Shown piece after piece: positions 25,885 to 33,988 of a stretch of DNA of 64,000 nt (positions are counted from its first letter, which is position 1; every line of letters begins with the position of its first letter). The notes below the pieces were generated by a model that worked only from the letters and a program-made list of their open reading frames with translations, was not told the DNA's origin and made no database searches. Position numbers and translations under genes: made by a program. The DNA comes from an uncultured Oscillospiraceae bacterium. Lineage in GTDB: Bacteria; Bacillota; Clostridia; Oscillospirales; Oscillospiraceae. The stretch covers positions 99,917 through 163,916 of the forward strand of contig CAKTIM010000002.1 in the NCBI GenBank assembly GCA_934565795.1, written 5' to 3'.

Positions 25885-26783
25885 ATCCGAAGGACTGCGG
25901 CTATCTGCTGCTGTCCAGCAGACTGGGCGACCCCAGCCGGAGGCCGCTGAGTACGCCGCAGCTTCGGCTCCTGGCACAGAAGGCCCCGTATCTGCCGGAA
26001 GGCAGCGCGGAGGCCGAGCTGACGACGGCGCATCTGATGTCTGCCGGGGTAGAAAAGTGGCTGGCGCAGCGCACAGTGGCGCTCCTGAGCGACGAGCTTC
26101 AGCTGGAGGCGTACCTGAAAAAGGGGAAGCGTCTGGGCTGCCAGCCCATTACCCGCGCCGGGAGCAATTATCCCCCGCGCCTGCGCAGCCGCCTTGGGCA
26201 GGAGGCACCCGGATGCCTCTGGGCAAAGGGAAACCTGGAGCTTCTGCGGCTGCCCGCCGTGTCCCTGGTGGGCAGCCGGGATTTGGCTGAGGAAAACCGC
26301 CGTTTTGCCCAGCAGGTTGGAATCCAGGTAGCCAGGCAGGGCTATGTGCTTGTCTCCGGCAATGCCAGGGGGGCCGACAGCGCGGCCCAGGCTGCGTGCC
26401 TGGAGGCAGGGGGGCAGGTGATCTGTGTGGTTGCCGATTCTCTGGAGGAGCGCTGCCCGGATGGCCGCGTCCTGCTGCTCAGCGAGGATGATTTCGACGA
26501 GCCGTTCACCGTCCACCGGGCGCTGCGGCGCAATCGGGTGATTCATGCGCTGGGCCAGATTACCTTTGTTGCCCAGTGCACACTGGGGCGGGGCGGCACC
26601 TGGGACGGAAGTACGCAAAACCTCCGCCGGAATTGGAGCCTGCTGTATTGCTTCAGCGACGGCAGCGCCGCCTGCGCAGAGCTGGAGCAAATGGGCGCGC
26701 GCCTGATCGGCGTGGATGAGCTGCTGAATTTTAAAGCGCTTTCAGATATTCAGACAGATTTATTTTCCTTAGGGCGTATCTAA
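25881..26783 (+). CDS. DprA/Smf-like DNA-processing protein
   Basis: A 300-residue Rossmann-type protein related to DprA, which loads RecA on single-stranded DNA during transformation. VSLVGSRDLAEENRRFA and SGNARGADSAAQAACLEAGG match the family core (usually SGxARGID), and RALRRNRVIHALG is conserved. The C-terminal part (GRGGTWDGSTQNLR) departs from canonical DprA, and no C-terminal winged helix is present, so it is probably a divergent paralogue. Its last codons (LGRI, stop) lie inside repeat copy D, which suggests the C-terminus was rewritten by the insertion. Confidence 0.78.
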   Translation: MNPKDCGYLLLSSRLGDPSRRPLSTPQLRLLAQKAPYLPEGSAEAELTTAHLMSAGVEKWLAQRTVALLSDELQLEAYLKKGKRLGCQPITRAGSNYPPRLRSRLGQEAPGCLWAKGNLELLRLPAVSLVGSRDLAEENRRFAQQVGIQVARQGYVLVSGNARGADSAAQAACLEAGGQVICVVADSLEERCPDGRVLLLSEDDFDEPFTVHRALRRNRVIHALGQITFVAQCTLGRGGTWDGSTQNLRRNWSLLYCFSDGSAACAELEQMGARLIGVDELLNFKALSDIQTDLFSLGRI

Positions 26784-26933
26784 AAATCGGAAATATGCCC
26801 AACAGCGAGAGATTTTCCGCCTGATGAAGCCATTTTTTCGCGGGAATACTTTGTGTATTGCAAGAAAAAATGGTGTACAGCAGGCGGAAAAGATCCGCTG
26901 TTTGGGCGTGTTGACGGTTTTCAGATAGGCCCT
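26771..26933. repeat. Structured palindromic repeat, copy D (divergent)
   Basis: About 163 bp with ends AGGGCGTATCT and AGATAGGCCCT, unlike copies A-C at the outermost bases. The inside keeps AGCG[AGAGA]TTTTCCGCC facing GGCGGAAAA[GATC]CGCT and the apical GGAATACTTTGTGTATT. The stem between loop and apex (GCCATTTTTT with AAAAAATGGT) is different from the other copies but still paired. It supplies the stop codon of the DprA-like gene. Confidence 0.82.
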
Positions 26934-26937
26934 ATAA

Positions 26938-26984
26938 AAAGCGGCAGACTCTTTCCTAGAACGGATCGAGTCTGCCTTTATTAA
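26938..26984. terminator. Bidirectional terminator between dprA-like and tldE-like genes
   Basis: GGCAGACTC (26943-26951) pairs with GAGTCTGCC (26968-26976). T-runs flank the stem in both directions (GCTTTTTA on the minus strand). Confidence 0.8.
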
Positions 26985-26989
26985 AGTTC

Positions 26990-28264
26990 TTAGAAAATCT
27001 TTAGATTATCCACCACAGCCTTGTCAGGGCCGACATAGCCGTTGTGGATCGCCTCTTTGGCGGAGAAACGGATGGAGTTCAGTGCCTCGCTGACGGAGCC
27101 CGAAATGGAGATGCCCGTCACGGGGGTGATTGTTTGCCCGTCACAATAGTACGCCAGACGAATCTCACCGCCGATGTAGTCGCTGAAGAAATCCACCTGC
27201 AGGCCGGACATGGACACGACCTCCAGGTATGCGCCCTGCTTCATTTCCTCCTCACTCAGAGAGCCGGTTGCTACACGCAGGCAGGGGAGACTGCCGGTGG
27301 GCTTTTCACCCAGGTACTGACCAAAGCGGTTGTCACCGAAATAGTTCACGGCCTTGCCGTCGTGGACGATGTTCATCTTGTCCAGGGACATGCCGTCGCT
27401 GTCGAACCTGGCACTGCGGATATTTCCCTTGATGGCTCCCTCCATGGTGATCTCAATGCGGTCGCCGGTGGGGGCCTTCTGGATATCGTCCCCCTTGTGG
27501 AATACGGTGGAATGGTTGTAGACCGAGGAATAGGTCAGTGCCCTGGCGATCTCGCTGAACAGCTCGTGCACCTCACCCTTGTTCAGAATCACCTTGCATT
27601 GCGGTGCCTGCTGGGGCTTGACTGCCTCGTAGCGTGCCTTCACCGCCGCCATCATGTCCGCGATTTCCTGGTAGAGCGTCTCTTCATCCAGGGCGCTGAA
27701 ATTATACTGCTCGTAAAGCTCTACGCTCTGCGTCTCACCGTTATAGGTGGGGATGGCCTCCACCATGGCGTCGTAGCGAACCTGACTCTTACGGATGCCC
27801 CGGCTGTTGCACACCGTCTCATGGTGCCGGTTGATGAATATCTCCACGGCGTTCAGGGAGCCGTTGTCAATCCGATTGGCGCTGAACACCGTATTGGCCA
27901 CCGTTGCGGCCAGCCCCTCCGGGCTGAATTCGGAGAAATTGCTTTCAACGGTGTACTCGCCCTCCTCGTTGGCGGGCAGAGAATAGGGCTTGTTATCGAT
28001 CAGCAGTGCCTTCTGGACAGCCTCATCGATCAGTCCGGGCAGCTGCTCCTGGGTGGTGGAGGGATACACCCGGAAATCGGCGTTGCCCAGGAATTCCCCG
28101 TGGGCAGCGTATACCGTTACCGTCGTGTCGCAGACATTGGCGCAGCGGACGGTCTCCAGCTTGCCCTTGACAAAGAACATCTCATAGCTCTTGCGCTCAT
28201 GTACATTGATCTTGTAATCCGTCACCCGGGCATCGGCGCGGAGCATGGCTTCCAAACTTTTCAT
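26990..28264 (-). CDS. TldE/PmbA-like subunit of a TldD-type metalloprotease
   Basis: A 424-residue protein of the TldD/PmbA family. It lacks the HExxxH motif found in its neighbour and so matches the non-catalytic TldE/PmbA partner, which in E. coli forms a heterodimer that degrades unfolded peptides and matures peptide natural products. The ATG at 28264 overlaps the stop of the tldD-like gene as ATGA, so the subunits are translationally coupled. No precursor peptide gene was recognised nearby, and the natural substrate is unknown. Confidence 0.85.
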   Translation of the reverse strand: MKSLEAMLRADARVTDYKINVHERKSYEMFFVKGKLETVRCANVCDTTVTVYAAHGEFLGNADFRVYPSTTQEQLPGLIDEAVQKALLIDNKPYSLPANEEGEYTVESNFSEFSPEGLAATVANTVFSANRIDNGSLNAVEIFINRHHETVCNSRGIRKSQVRYDAMVEAIPTYNGETQSVELYEQYNFSALDEETLYQEIADMMAAVKARYEAVKPQQAPQCKVILNKGEVHELFSEIARALTYSSVYNHSTVFHKGDDIQKAPTGDRIEITMEGAIKGNIRSARFDSDGMSLDKMNIVHDGKAVNYFGDNRFGQYLGEKPTGSLPCLRVATGSLSEEEMKQGAYLEVVSMSGLQVDFFSDYIGGEIRLAYYCDGQTITPVTGISISGSVSEALNSIRFSAKEAIHNGYVGPDKAVVDNLKIF

Positions 28265-29664
28265 CCCAGTTTCACCCTCGCTTTCAGTGCAGGGCCGCCG
28301 TCGCTGACGCGCACCCATTCTTTATATCCCTTGCCGCAGGAGCCTGCGCCGGAAATCTCAAAGTCGTCGGAGATCATGGAGATGGATTTCAGCAGATCGG
28401 GCACATAGCCGCTCATGACCACGGGGGAGACGTAGTTGTCCGTCAGCTTCCCGTCCACGATCTCAATGCCGTACTGGGCAACGCACTGGATGGCCCAGTT
28501 CTTGGGATCCTCCATGCCGTTGCTGGTTTCAAAGAGCATGTAGCCGTGCTTGATGGAGGCAATCATGTCCTCCAGCTTATCGGTGCCTTTCTCGAAGAAG
28601 GTGTTGGTCATTCTGGCGTATGCCTTCCGGCGGCAGGATTCCCGGCGGCCGTTGCCCGTGGGCACCGTGCCCAGCTGGGTAGCAGAGGCCAGGTCGGAAA
28701 GTCCGGCAACCAGAATGCCATCCTTGATGATCTGCGTATCTCCGGCCAGTACACCGTCGTCGTCAAAGAAATAGGAGGCAACGCTCAGAGCCGCTGCCGC
28801 GCCGTCGCGCATGTTGCATATGGGGGAGGCCACGTATTTTCCCACGTATTGCTTTGCCAGCGCCCGATCCTTTACGAACTGATCCATCTCAACGCCGTGA
28901 CCGAAGGCCTCGTGGGCGATCAGGCCGGTAATGGAGGGATCGGTGATCACATCATACATACCAGGCTCTATGGGCTTTGCCAGGGTCAGGCAGTGCGCCT
29001 TCTTCACCAGGGCATCCATCTTGCCGGGGAGCGCGGCCATCACGTCGCGCATCTGGTCAGAATCGACGAAATCATAGGCCTGCACGGTCTTGCCGTTTTC
29101 CTGGTAGACGAGCACCAGCATTCCGTTGATCCATACATAGTTCTGATCCAGCTCCCGGTTCTGGGAAACAAAGAGCTTGGAAACCTCCATGGTGGAGATG
29201 GCGACAAGCGCATTGCGGATGTACGCACTTTTTGATTGAAGCTCCTTCTGGTTCTTCACGCAGAAATCCAGCAGCTGGGCATCGGAGAAGCTACCCAGAT
29301 CCGAGGGACGCTGGAAGGATTTCACCAGCGGCGCATCCTCCAGATGAATGCCTGCAATGGTTTCCTCCTTGAGCACTCTGCTTACGACGAAAGCCTCCTG
29401 AATTTGTGCGGCCACAGCCTGCACATCCCCATCGATATCGTCCAGGGAGTATTCAAAGAAGCAGCCGCCGTTGTGAAGCTTCACAACAAAGCCGCACTGC
29501 ATGTCCCATCCGTCGCTGATGCTGCTGGTGTTGGAATTTACGCGGACTGCCTTGGACTTTGTGTCCACGCCCAGAATGCTGACATATTCAAATTGCTCTT
29601 TCAGCTGCTTTACAAGCGCTTTCGCCTGCGCACGTCTGGAATTCAGGAATTCCGAAAAAGCCAT
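28261..29664 (-). CDS. TldD-like zinc metalloprotease subunit
   Basis: A 467-residue catalytic partner of the TldD/E protease. The active-site motif HEAFGHGVE (HExxxH, about residue 250) is intact. Other family blocks include SITGLIAHEAFGHG, DDDGVLAGDTQIIKDG and GRRESCRRKAYARMTNT. It is the first gene of the pair and has its own promoter upstream. The TldE-like partner follows with an ATGA overlap. The substrate cannot be inferred from context. Confidence 0.9.
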   Translation of the reverse strand: MAFSEFLNSRRAQAKALVKQLKEQFEYVSILGVDTKSKAVRVNSNTSSISDGWDMQCGFVVKLHNGGCFFEYSLDDIDGDVQAVAAQIQEAFVVSRVLKEETIAGIHLEDAPLVKSFQRPSDLGSFSDAQLLDFCVKNQKELQSKSAYIRNALVAISTMEVSKLFVSQNRELDQNYVWINGMLVLVYQENGKTVQAYDFVDSDQMRDVMAALPGKMDALVKKAHCLTLAKPIEPGMYDVITDPSITGLIAHEAFGHGVEMDQFVKDRALAKQYVGKYVASPICNMRDGAAAALSVASYFFDDDGVLAGDTQIIKDGILVAGLSDLASATQLGTVPTGNGRRESCRRKAYARMTNTFFEKGTDKLEDMIASIKHGYMLFETSNGMEDPKNWAIQCVAQYGIEIVDGKLTDNYVSPVVMSGYVPDLLKSISMISDDFEISGAGSCGKGYKEWVRVSDGGPALKARVKLG

Positions 29665-29720
29665 AATGAACGCCTTCCTTCTAAAAAATCTGTCCGGCTT
29701 TCACCGAACGTGACATAGTA

Positions 29721-29748
29721 ATTATATCATATTTTCACCGCAATGCAA
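29721..29748 (-). promoter_or_regulatory. Promoter of the tldD-tldE pair
   Basis: On the minus strand TTGCAT (29743-29748) and TATAAT (29721-29726) are 16 bp apart, with an extended-like TGA before the -10. Confidence 0.65.
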
Positions 29749-29773
29749 CCCATTGCGTTTCAAAAAGCAAAAG

Positions 29774-29798
29774 GGGAGGCGCAGGTTCTGCGCCTCCC
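29774..29798 (-). terminator. Intrinsic terminator of the feo operon
   Basis: GGGAGGCGCAG and CTGCGCCTCCC form an 11-bp perfect stem with a three-base loop. On the minus strand it is followed by CCTTTTGCTTTTTG. Confidence 0.88.
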
Positions 29799-29804
29799 GG
29801 AAGA

Positions 29805-29978
29805 TCACTTTTGCGTGTGGCAAGAGCCGTGCATTGCACAATGCGCACAGTTGCCGCCGCATGTGGATTTACCCTGCTTCTTCTGTCGCACCAGATAGTG
29901 AACGATTAGGCCGACGACAGCCAGCAGCACGATACAGATCACAATCGTTCCAATATTCGCGGAAATCCATTGCAGCAT
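29805..29978 (-). CDS. FeoB-associated Cys-rich membrane protein
   Basis: A 57-residue protein. One transmembrane helix (about residues 7-30) is followed by a basic turn and a cysteine-rich tail with CGGNCAHCAMHGSC. This layout is that of the small FeoB-associated proteins found after feoB in many Firmicutes, thought to assist ferrous iron uptake, perhaps like FeoC. It starts 27 bp after the feoB stop and ends just before the operon terminator. The ribosome site is weak (GAAGTG), so it may be coupled to feoB translation. Confidence 0.85.
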   Translation of the reverse strand: MLQWISANIGTIVICIVLLAVVGLIVHYLVRQKKQGKSTCGGNCAHCAMHGSCHTQK

Positions 29979-30005
29979 GTCACATCACACTTCTTTTCTA
30001 GGGAA

Positions 30006-32471
30006 TTAAACTTTGGACAGCTTGGTAGCTTCCTTGTAGGGCCGGAACAGCATGTAAACCAGGTACACCAGCAGGGCAATGGCAACGACCAGGCCAATCA
30101 CATTCAGGTTGCCGGTGAACGCATTGCCGAACTGATTGATCATCAGGGCGATGGCATAGGCAAAACCGCACTGATAAGCGATGGCGAACCAGGTCCACCT
30201 GGTGTTGTTCATCTCACGCTTGATGGCGCCGATGGCCGCGAAGCAGGGAGCGCACAGCAGGTTGAACACCAGGAAAGAATAGCCGGTGATACCAGTGAAC
30301 GCATTGGCAATGTTCTGATACACGGTGCCGTCTCCGCCGCCGTACAGAATGCCCAAAGTACCAACGATGTTCTCCTTGGCGACCAGGCCGGTGATGGAAG
30401 CAACAGCAGCCTGCCAGTTGCCCCAGCCCAGAGGCTTGAAGATCCAGGCAAGGACGGTGCCGATGCGGGCCAGGATGGAGAACTCGACCTCATCCTCGGT
30501 CAGCATACGGAAGGTGCCGTCGGCCCAGCCAAAGTAAGTGGTGAACCACACGAAGATGGTGGACAGCAGGATGATGGTGCCGGCCTTCTTGATGAAGCTC
30601 CAGCCACGCTCCCACATGCTGCGCAGGACGTTGCCCAGGGTGGGCAGATGATAGGCGGGCAGCTCCATAACGAAGGGAGCGGGGTCACCGGCAAAGGGCT
30701 TGGTCTTCTTCAGGCAGATGCCGGAAACGATGATGGCAGCCATGCCGATGAAGTAGGCGGAGGTAGCGACCCATGCGCTGCCGCCGAACAGAGCGCCGGC
30801 GATCATGGAGATAAAGGGAACCTTTGCGCCGCAGGGGATGAAGGTAGTGGTTATGATGGTCATCCGGCGGTCGCGCTCGTTTTCAATGGTACGGGAGGCC
30901 ATGATACCGGGCACGCCGCAGCCGGTGCCGATCAGCATGGGGATGAAGGACTTGCCGGACAGGCCGAACTTACGGAACACACGGTCCAGAACGAAGGCGA
31001 TACGGGCCATGTAGCCGCAGGCCTCCAGGAAGGCCAGCATCAGGAACAGAACCAACATCTGAGGCACGAAGCCAAGCACAGCACCAACACCGGCCACGAT
31101 GCCGTCCAGAATCAGGCCGGACAGCCAGTCGGCGACGTTTGCCTTCTCCAGCAGGTTGCCGATCAGCACGGGGATGCCGGGCACCCACACGCCAAAGTCA
31201 GCGGGGTCAGGCTCGGTGCCGTAGGCATCCAGAGCAGCCTGGATCGCCGCATAGTCGGCAGTCTCAGTGGTAACTTCCAGGGTCTCTTCATCTTCCAGCT
31301 CATAGTCGATGGAAGAATCAGCAGAAACAGCGGCACGCAGGGTGTCAATTGCTGCGGCGGCAGCCTCTTCGCTGTAATCCTCGCTCTCGGCATCCAGCGC
31401 CTCGGCTACTGCGTCATCGCCGTACTGGGCAACCAGGGCGTCAATGATCTGGTTGGTGTCGCCATACTCTTCAGCGGCTGCTTCGTAATCAGAAGAGCCA
31501 ATACCCAGCAGGTGCCAGCCATCGCCGAACACGCCGTCGTTGGCCCAGTCGGTAGCGGGAGCGCCAACGCCGACCATTGCGACCCAGTAGACCAGGAACA
31601 TCACAACGGCAAAGATGGGCAGGCCCAGCCAGCGGTTTGTGACAACGCGGTCGATCTTATCGGAGGTGGACAGCTTTCCGGCGGAGTGCTTCTTGTAGCA
31701 CTGCTTGATAACCTGGCCGATGTAGACGTAACGCTCGTTGGTGATGATGCTCTCGGCGTCGTCATCCAGCTCGCTCTCAGCAGCCTTGATGTCGGCCTCA
31801 ATGTGATCCAGGACGCTCTTGTCCAGCTTCATCTGATCCAGAACCTTGTCGTCACGCTCGAAGATCTTGATGGCGTACCAGCGCTGCTGCTCCTCCGGCA
31901 TGGAGTGGACGGCAGCCTCTTCGATGTGGGCAATGGCATGCTCCACAGGGCCGGAGAAGGTATGCATGGGAACGGTCTTGCCGTTCTTGGCAGCCTGCAC
32001 GGCAGCCTCAGCGGCCTCCATGATGCCGTCGCCGCGCAGTGCGGAGATCTCAACGACCTTGCAGCCCAGCGCCTGGGACAGTGCATTGGTGTTGATCTTG
32101 TCGCCGTTCTTGCGAACCACGTCCATCATGTTGATGGCGATGACCACGGGAATTCCAAGTTCGGTCAGCTGGGTGGTCAGGTACAGGTTACGCTCCAGGT
32201 TGGTGCCGTCGATGATGTTCAGGATGGCATTGGGGCGCTCGTTGATCAGATAGTTACGAGCCACGACCTCTTCCAGCGTGTAGGGGGACAGGGAATAGAT
32301 GCCGGGAAGGTCGGTGATGGTCACATCCGTGTGCTTCTTCAGCTTGCCTTCCTTTTTCTCAACAGTAACGCCGGGCCAGTTACCAACAAACTGATTAGAG
32401 CCGGTCAGCGCATTGAACAGGGTGGTCTTACCGCTGTTCGGGTTACCGGCAAGAGCAATTCTAAGCTCCAA
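30006..32471 (-). CDS. feoB: Ferrous iron transport protein B with a long acidic insertion
   Basis: This 821-residue protein is the membrane pore of the Feo ferrous-iron system. The N-terminal G domain carries GNPNSGKT, the LPGIYSLSPYT region and the NMMD base-specificity motif; it is followed by a helical spacer and about eight to ten membrane segments with the Gate motifs (for example PCGAKVPF and LLCAPCFAAIGA). Between the first membrane segment and the rest lies an unusual ~100-residue stretch (~325-425) rich in Asp, Glu and Ala. It starts with TTG, with GAGGAGG upstream. An operator copy lies 21-36 bp before it. Confidence 0.95.
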   Translation of the reverse strand: MELRIALAGNPNSGKTTLFNALTGSNQFVGNWPGVTVEKKEGKLKKHTDVTITDLPGIYSLSPYTLEEVVARNYLINERPNAILNIIDGTNLERNLYLTTQLTELGIPVVIAINMMDVVRKNGDKINTNALSQALGCKVVEISALRGDGIMEAAEAAVQAAKNGKTVPMHTFSGPVEHAIAHIEEAAVHSMPEEQQRWYAIKIFERDDKVLDQMKLDKSVLDHIEADIKAAESELDDDAESIITNERYVYIGQVIKQCYKKHSAGKLSTSDKIDRVVTNRWLGLPIFAVVMFLVYWVAMVGVGAPATDWANDGVFGDGWHLLGIGSSDYEAAAEEYGDTNQIIDALVAQYGDDAVAEALDAESEDYSEEAAAAAIDTLRAAVSADSSIDYELEDEETLEVTTETADYAAIQAALDAYGTEPDPADFGVWVPGIPVLIGNLLEKANVADWLSGLILDGIVAGVGAVLGFVPQMLVLFLMLAFLEACGYMARIAFVLDRVFRKFGLSGKSFIPMLIGTGCGVPGIMASRTIENERDRRMTIITTTFIPCGAKVPFISMIAGALFGGSAWVATSAYFIGMAAIIVSGICLKKTKPFAGDPAPFVMELPAYHLPTLGNVLRSMWERGWSFIKKAGTIILLSTIFVWFTTYFGWADGTFRMLTEDEVEFSILARIGTVLAWIFKPLGWGNWQAAVASITGLVAKENIVGTLGILYGGGDGTVYQNIANAFTGITGYSFLVFNLLCAPCFAAIGAIKREMNNTRWTWFAIAYQCGFAYAIALMINQFGNAFTGNLNVIGLVVAIALLVYLVYMLFRPYKEATKLSKV

Positions 32472-32491
32472 AGTAATTTCCTCCTCTTTCT

Positions 32492-32507
32492 GTTAGCAAA
32501 CGCTAAC
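32492..32507. promoter_or_regulatory. feo operator copy 3, upstream of feoB
   Basis: GTTAGC AAAC GCTAAC, a perfect inverted repeat with a 4-bp spacer, in the feoA-feoB gap. It repeats the motif found twice before the first feoA gene, so it may control a separate feoB start. A GC-rich hairpin (TGGGGC with GCCCCA) lies at about 32525-32540. Confidence 0.7.
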
Positions 32508-32551
32508 ATTCAATGAAATCATTATGGGGCATCGCCCCAGAAGATACGTGA

Positions 32552-32773
32552 TTACTCAACCTCGATCATTTCGGCATCCGCCTTACGGATGGAAAGCTCG
32601 TAGCCGCGAACGGTGATCTCAACAGGATCGCCCAGAGGAGCAACCTTGCGGACATACACCTCCACGCCCTTGGTAACGCCCATATCCATAATGCGGCGCT
32701 TTACAGCACCCTCACCGTGGAGCTTGACGACCTTGACGGTTTCGCCGACCTGAGTCTGTCGAAGAGTTTTCAT
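32552..32773 (-). CDS. feoA: FeoA domain protein (second copy)
   Basis: A 73-residue SH3-like FeoA protein that is thought to bind FeoB and modulate its GTPase or pore. It has the typical RRIMDMGVTKGVEVYVRKVAPLGD-type core, with the GDPVEITVRGYELSIRKADA continuation. The ATG at 32773 is preferred to a TTG two codons earlier because AAAGGAGG is then eight bases upstream. It follows the first feoA by 41 bp and precedes feoB by 80 bp. Duplicated feoA genes are common in Clostridia. Confidence 0.93.
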   Translation of the reverse strand: MKTLRQTQVGETVKVVKLHGEGAVKRRIMDMGVTKGVEVYVRKVAPLGDPVEITVRGYELSIRKADAEMIEVE

Positions 32774-32814
32774 TGCCAATTCCTCCTTTTATTCTTTCGG
32801 CATTCAGAAGACCA

Positions 32815-33027
32815 TCAGACCATGATCTTCTGCGCCATTTCTTTACTGATTGCAACACGTGATTCCTTCACCTTGACGATCAGGTTGCCTCCGATGGTGT
32901 TGATCACGGATACGCCCGTTCCAACAACAAAGCCAAGATCCTCCAAATGCTTCTTGACCTCGGCATTTCCACCCATTCGCTGCACCACGTATTCTTCACC
33001 GGCATCTGCGAGAGTAAGCGGCATCAT
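32815..33027 (-). CDS. feoA: FeoA domain protein (first gene of the feo operon)
   Basis: A 70-residue FeoA-type protein, with MPLTLADAGEEYVVQRMGG and HLEDLGFVVGTGVSVINTIGG. It shares the fold of the second FeoA but little sequence, so the two copies have probably diverged in partner or function. The start at 33027 follows AAGGTGGG; upstream in-frame ATGs lie within the operator region and beyond the promoter start. The gene sits directly downstream of a strong promoter with two palindromic operator copies. Confidence 0.9.
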   Translation of the reverse strand: MMPLTLADAGEEYVVQRMGGNAEVKKHLEDLGFVVGTGVSVINTIGGNLIVKVKESRVAISKEMAQKIMV

Positions 33028-33055
33028 TGTCCCACCTTCTTTTTCTGTGAAATAA

Positions 33056-33069
33056 TTAGCAACTGCTAA
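33056..33069. promoter_or_regulatory. feo operator copy 2
   Basis: TTAGC AACT GCTAA, the same palindrome as copies 1 and 3 with a 4-bp spacer, in the feoA leader about 30 bp before the start codon. Confidence 0.7.
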
Positions 33070-33084
33070 CTTTTGCATCCGCAA

Positions 33085-33106
33085 ATGGTTAGCTCTCGCT
33101 AACCAT
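33085..33106. promoter_or_regulatory. feo operator copy 1, at the promoter
   Basis: ATGGTTAGC TCTC GCTAACCAT is a perfect 9+4+9 inverted repeat directly downstream of the -10 box, at the expected RNA start. This position suits repression. The half site GGTTAG/CTAACC resembles that of iron-dependent DtxR/IdeR repressors, but the spacing is wider, so the regulator is not assigned. Confidence 0.82.
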
Positions 33107-33110
33107 GGGT

Positions 33111-33139
33111 AATATAGCACGCCTGATTTCCGTTGTCAA
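33111..33139 (-). promoter_or_regulatory. Promoter of the feo operon
   Basis: On the minus strand, a consensus TTGACA (33134-33139) and TATATT (33111-33116) are 17 bp apart, immediately followed by operator copy 1. Confidence 0.85.
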
Positions 33140-33271
33140 GGCGGACTTAAAAATTTTTTGCGATTTGATGTAGAATGCCGAATTCTCTCCGCCGGAGCGG
33201 CAGGACGGTTGTCACGTTTGACAAGGGGACTTGCTTTTTCCGGCTCCGGGGGGGTTCCGGCAGAGGCTTTC

Positions 33272-33820
33272 TCACCGGAACAGGGAGAGGCTGACCTTTA
33301 CCACCTGGGTGACAAAATGGATTGTCTCCTCTTTGCTGTACTTGTCGTAGCCCTCTACCACCACGTGCATCAGCCCATTGGACAGGTGGGTATACATCAT
33401 TTGAAGCTCTGTCTCGCTGGCCTTTGGCAGCTCCTGCCGCCAATAGGCAAGGCTGTTCTCCTTGGCTACGGCAATCATCTTCATCAGAATGGTGGAGCCT
33501 GCATTCCCCAGGATGAGCACCCGGCAGGCCTCCCGGTTCTGCTCCACCATGTCGTAGATGGCCTCAATCAGTGCGGTCACGTCAAAGGAGTTGACATAGC
33601 GCAGGGACTTCTCAAATGCGGCAAGGAGCTCATTTTCGATGCACTCCATCAGGGCAAAGCAGTCGCTGTAATGGGCGTAGAAGGTGGCTCGGTTCAGCTG
33701 GGCCAGAGCGCAGACCTCCTTCACGGTAATCTTGTTGACGGGCTTTTCCTTCAGCAGTGTCAGAAAGGACTGCTTGAGTACCATCTGGGTATAGCGTTTT
33801 CTGGCATCCGGTCGTTCCAT
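33272..33820 (-). CDS. TetR/AcrR-family transcriptional regulator
   Basis: A 182-residue regulator. Residues ~10-55 form the TetR helix-turn-helix, with KITVKEVCALAQLNRATFYAHY at the recognition helix. The remaining all-helical domain should bind an unknown ligand and dimerise. GGAGGCGAG precedes the ATG. It is divergent from the SDR gene, with 168 bp between, so it probably controls that gene and itself. No clear palindromic operator was found in the gap. Confidence 0.88.
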   Translation of the reverse strand: MERPDARKRYTQMVLKQSFLTLLKEKPVNKITVKEVCALAQLNRATFYAHYSDCFALMECIENELLAAFEKSLRYVNSFDVTALIEAIYDMVEQNREACRVLILGNAGSTILMKMIAVAKENSLAYWRQELPKASETELQMMYTHLSNGLMHVVVEGYDKYSKEETIHFVTQVVKVSLSLFR

Positions 33821-33907
33821 ACACTCGCCTCCATAAAAAGTTTACAAAATTGGGCAACATTATTGCCGGGGATGTTGCTTATCTTTCAGCTGTGCCGGGT
33901 GTGCTGA

Positions 33908-33936
33908 TTGTTTCTGCCTTCCATTCCCAGTATACT
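33908..33936 (+). promoter_or_regulatory. Promoter of the SDR gene
   Basis: TTGTTT (33908-33913) and TATACT (33931-33936) are 17 bp apart, about 50 bp before the start codon. Confidence 0.6.
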
Positions 33937-33988
33937 GTACTTGTGAAAAATAATCAACACTTGTCTGCTTTGAAAGGAGGCAGCGGAT

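Noticed and set aside
29970-32516. Long open frame on the plus strand opposite feoB (about 848 codons)
   Set aside because: It mirrors feoB codon bias, has His/Gly/Asp-rich nonsense composition and no ribosome site; feoB is clear on the other strand.
33209-33224. TTGTCA-CGTT-TGACAA palindrome after the TetR gene
   Set aside because: Single copy, no promoter near it and the half site equals a common -35 box, so chance is likely.
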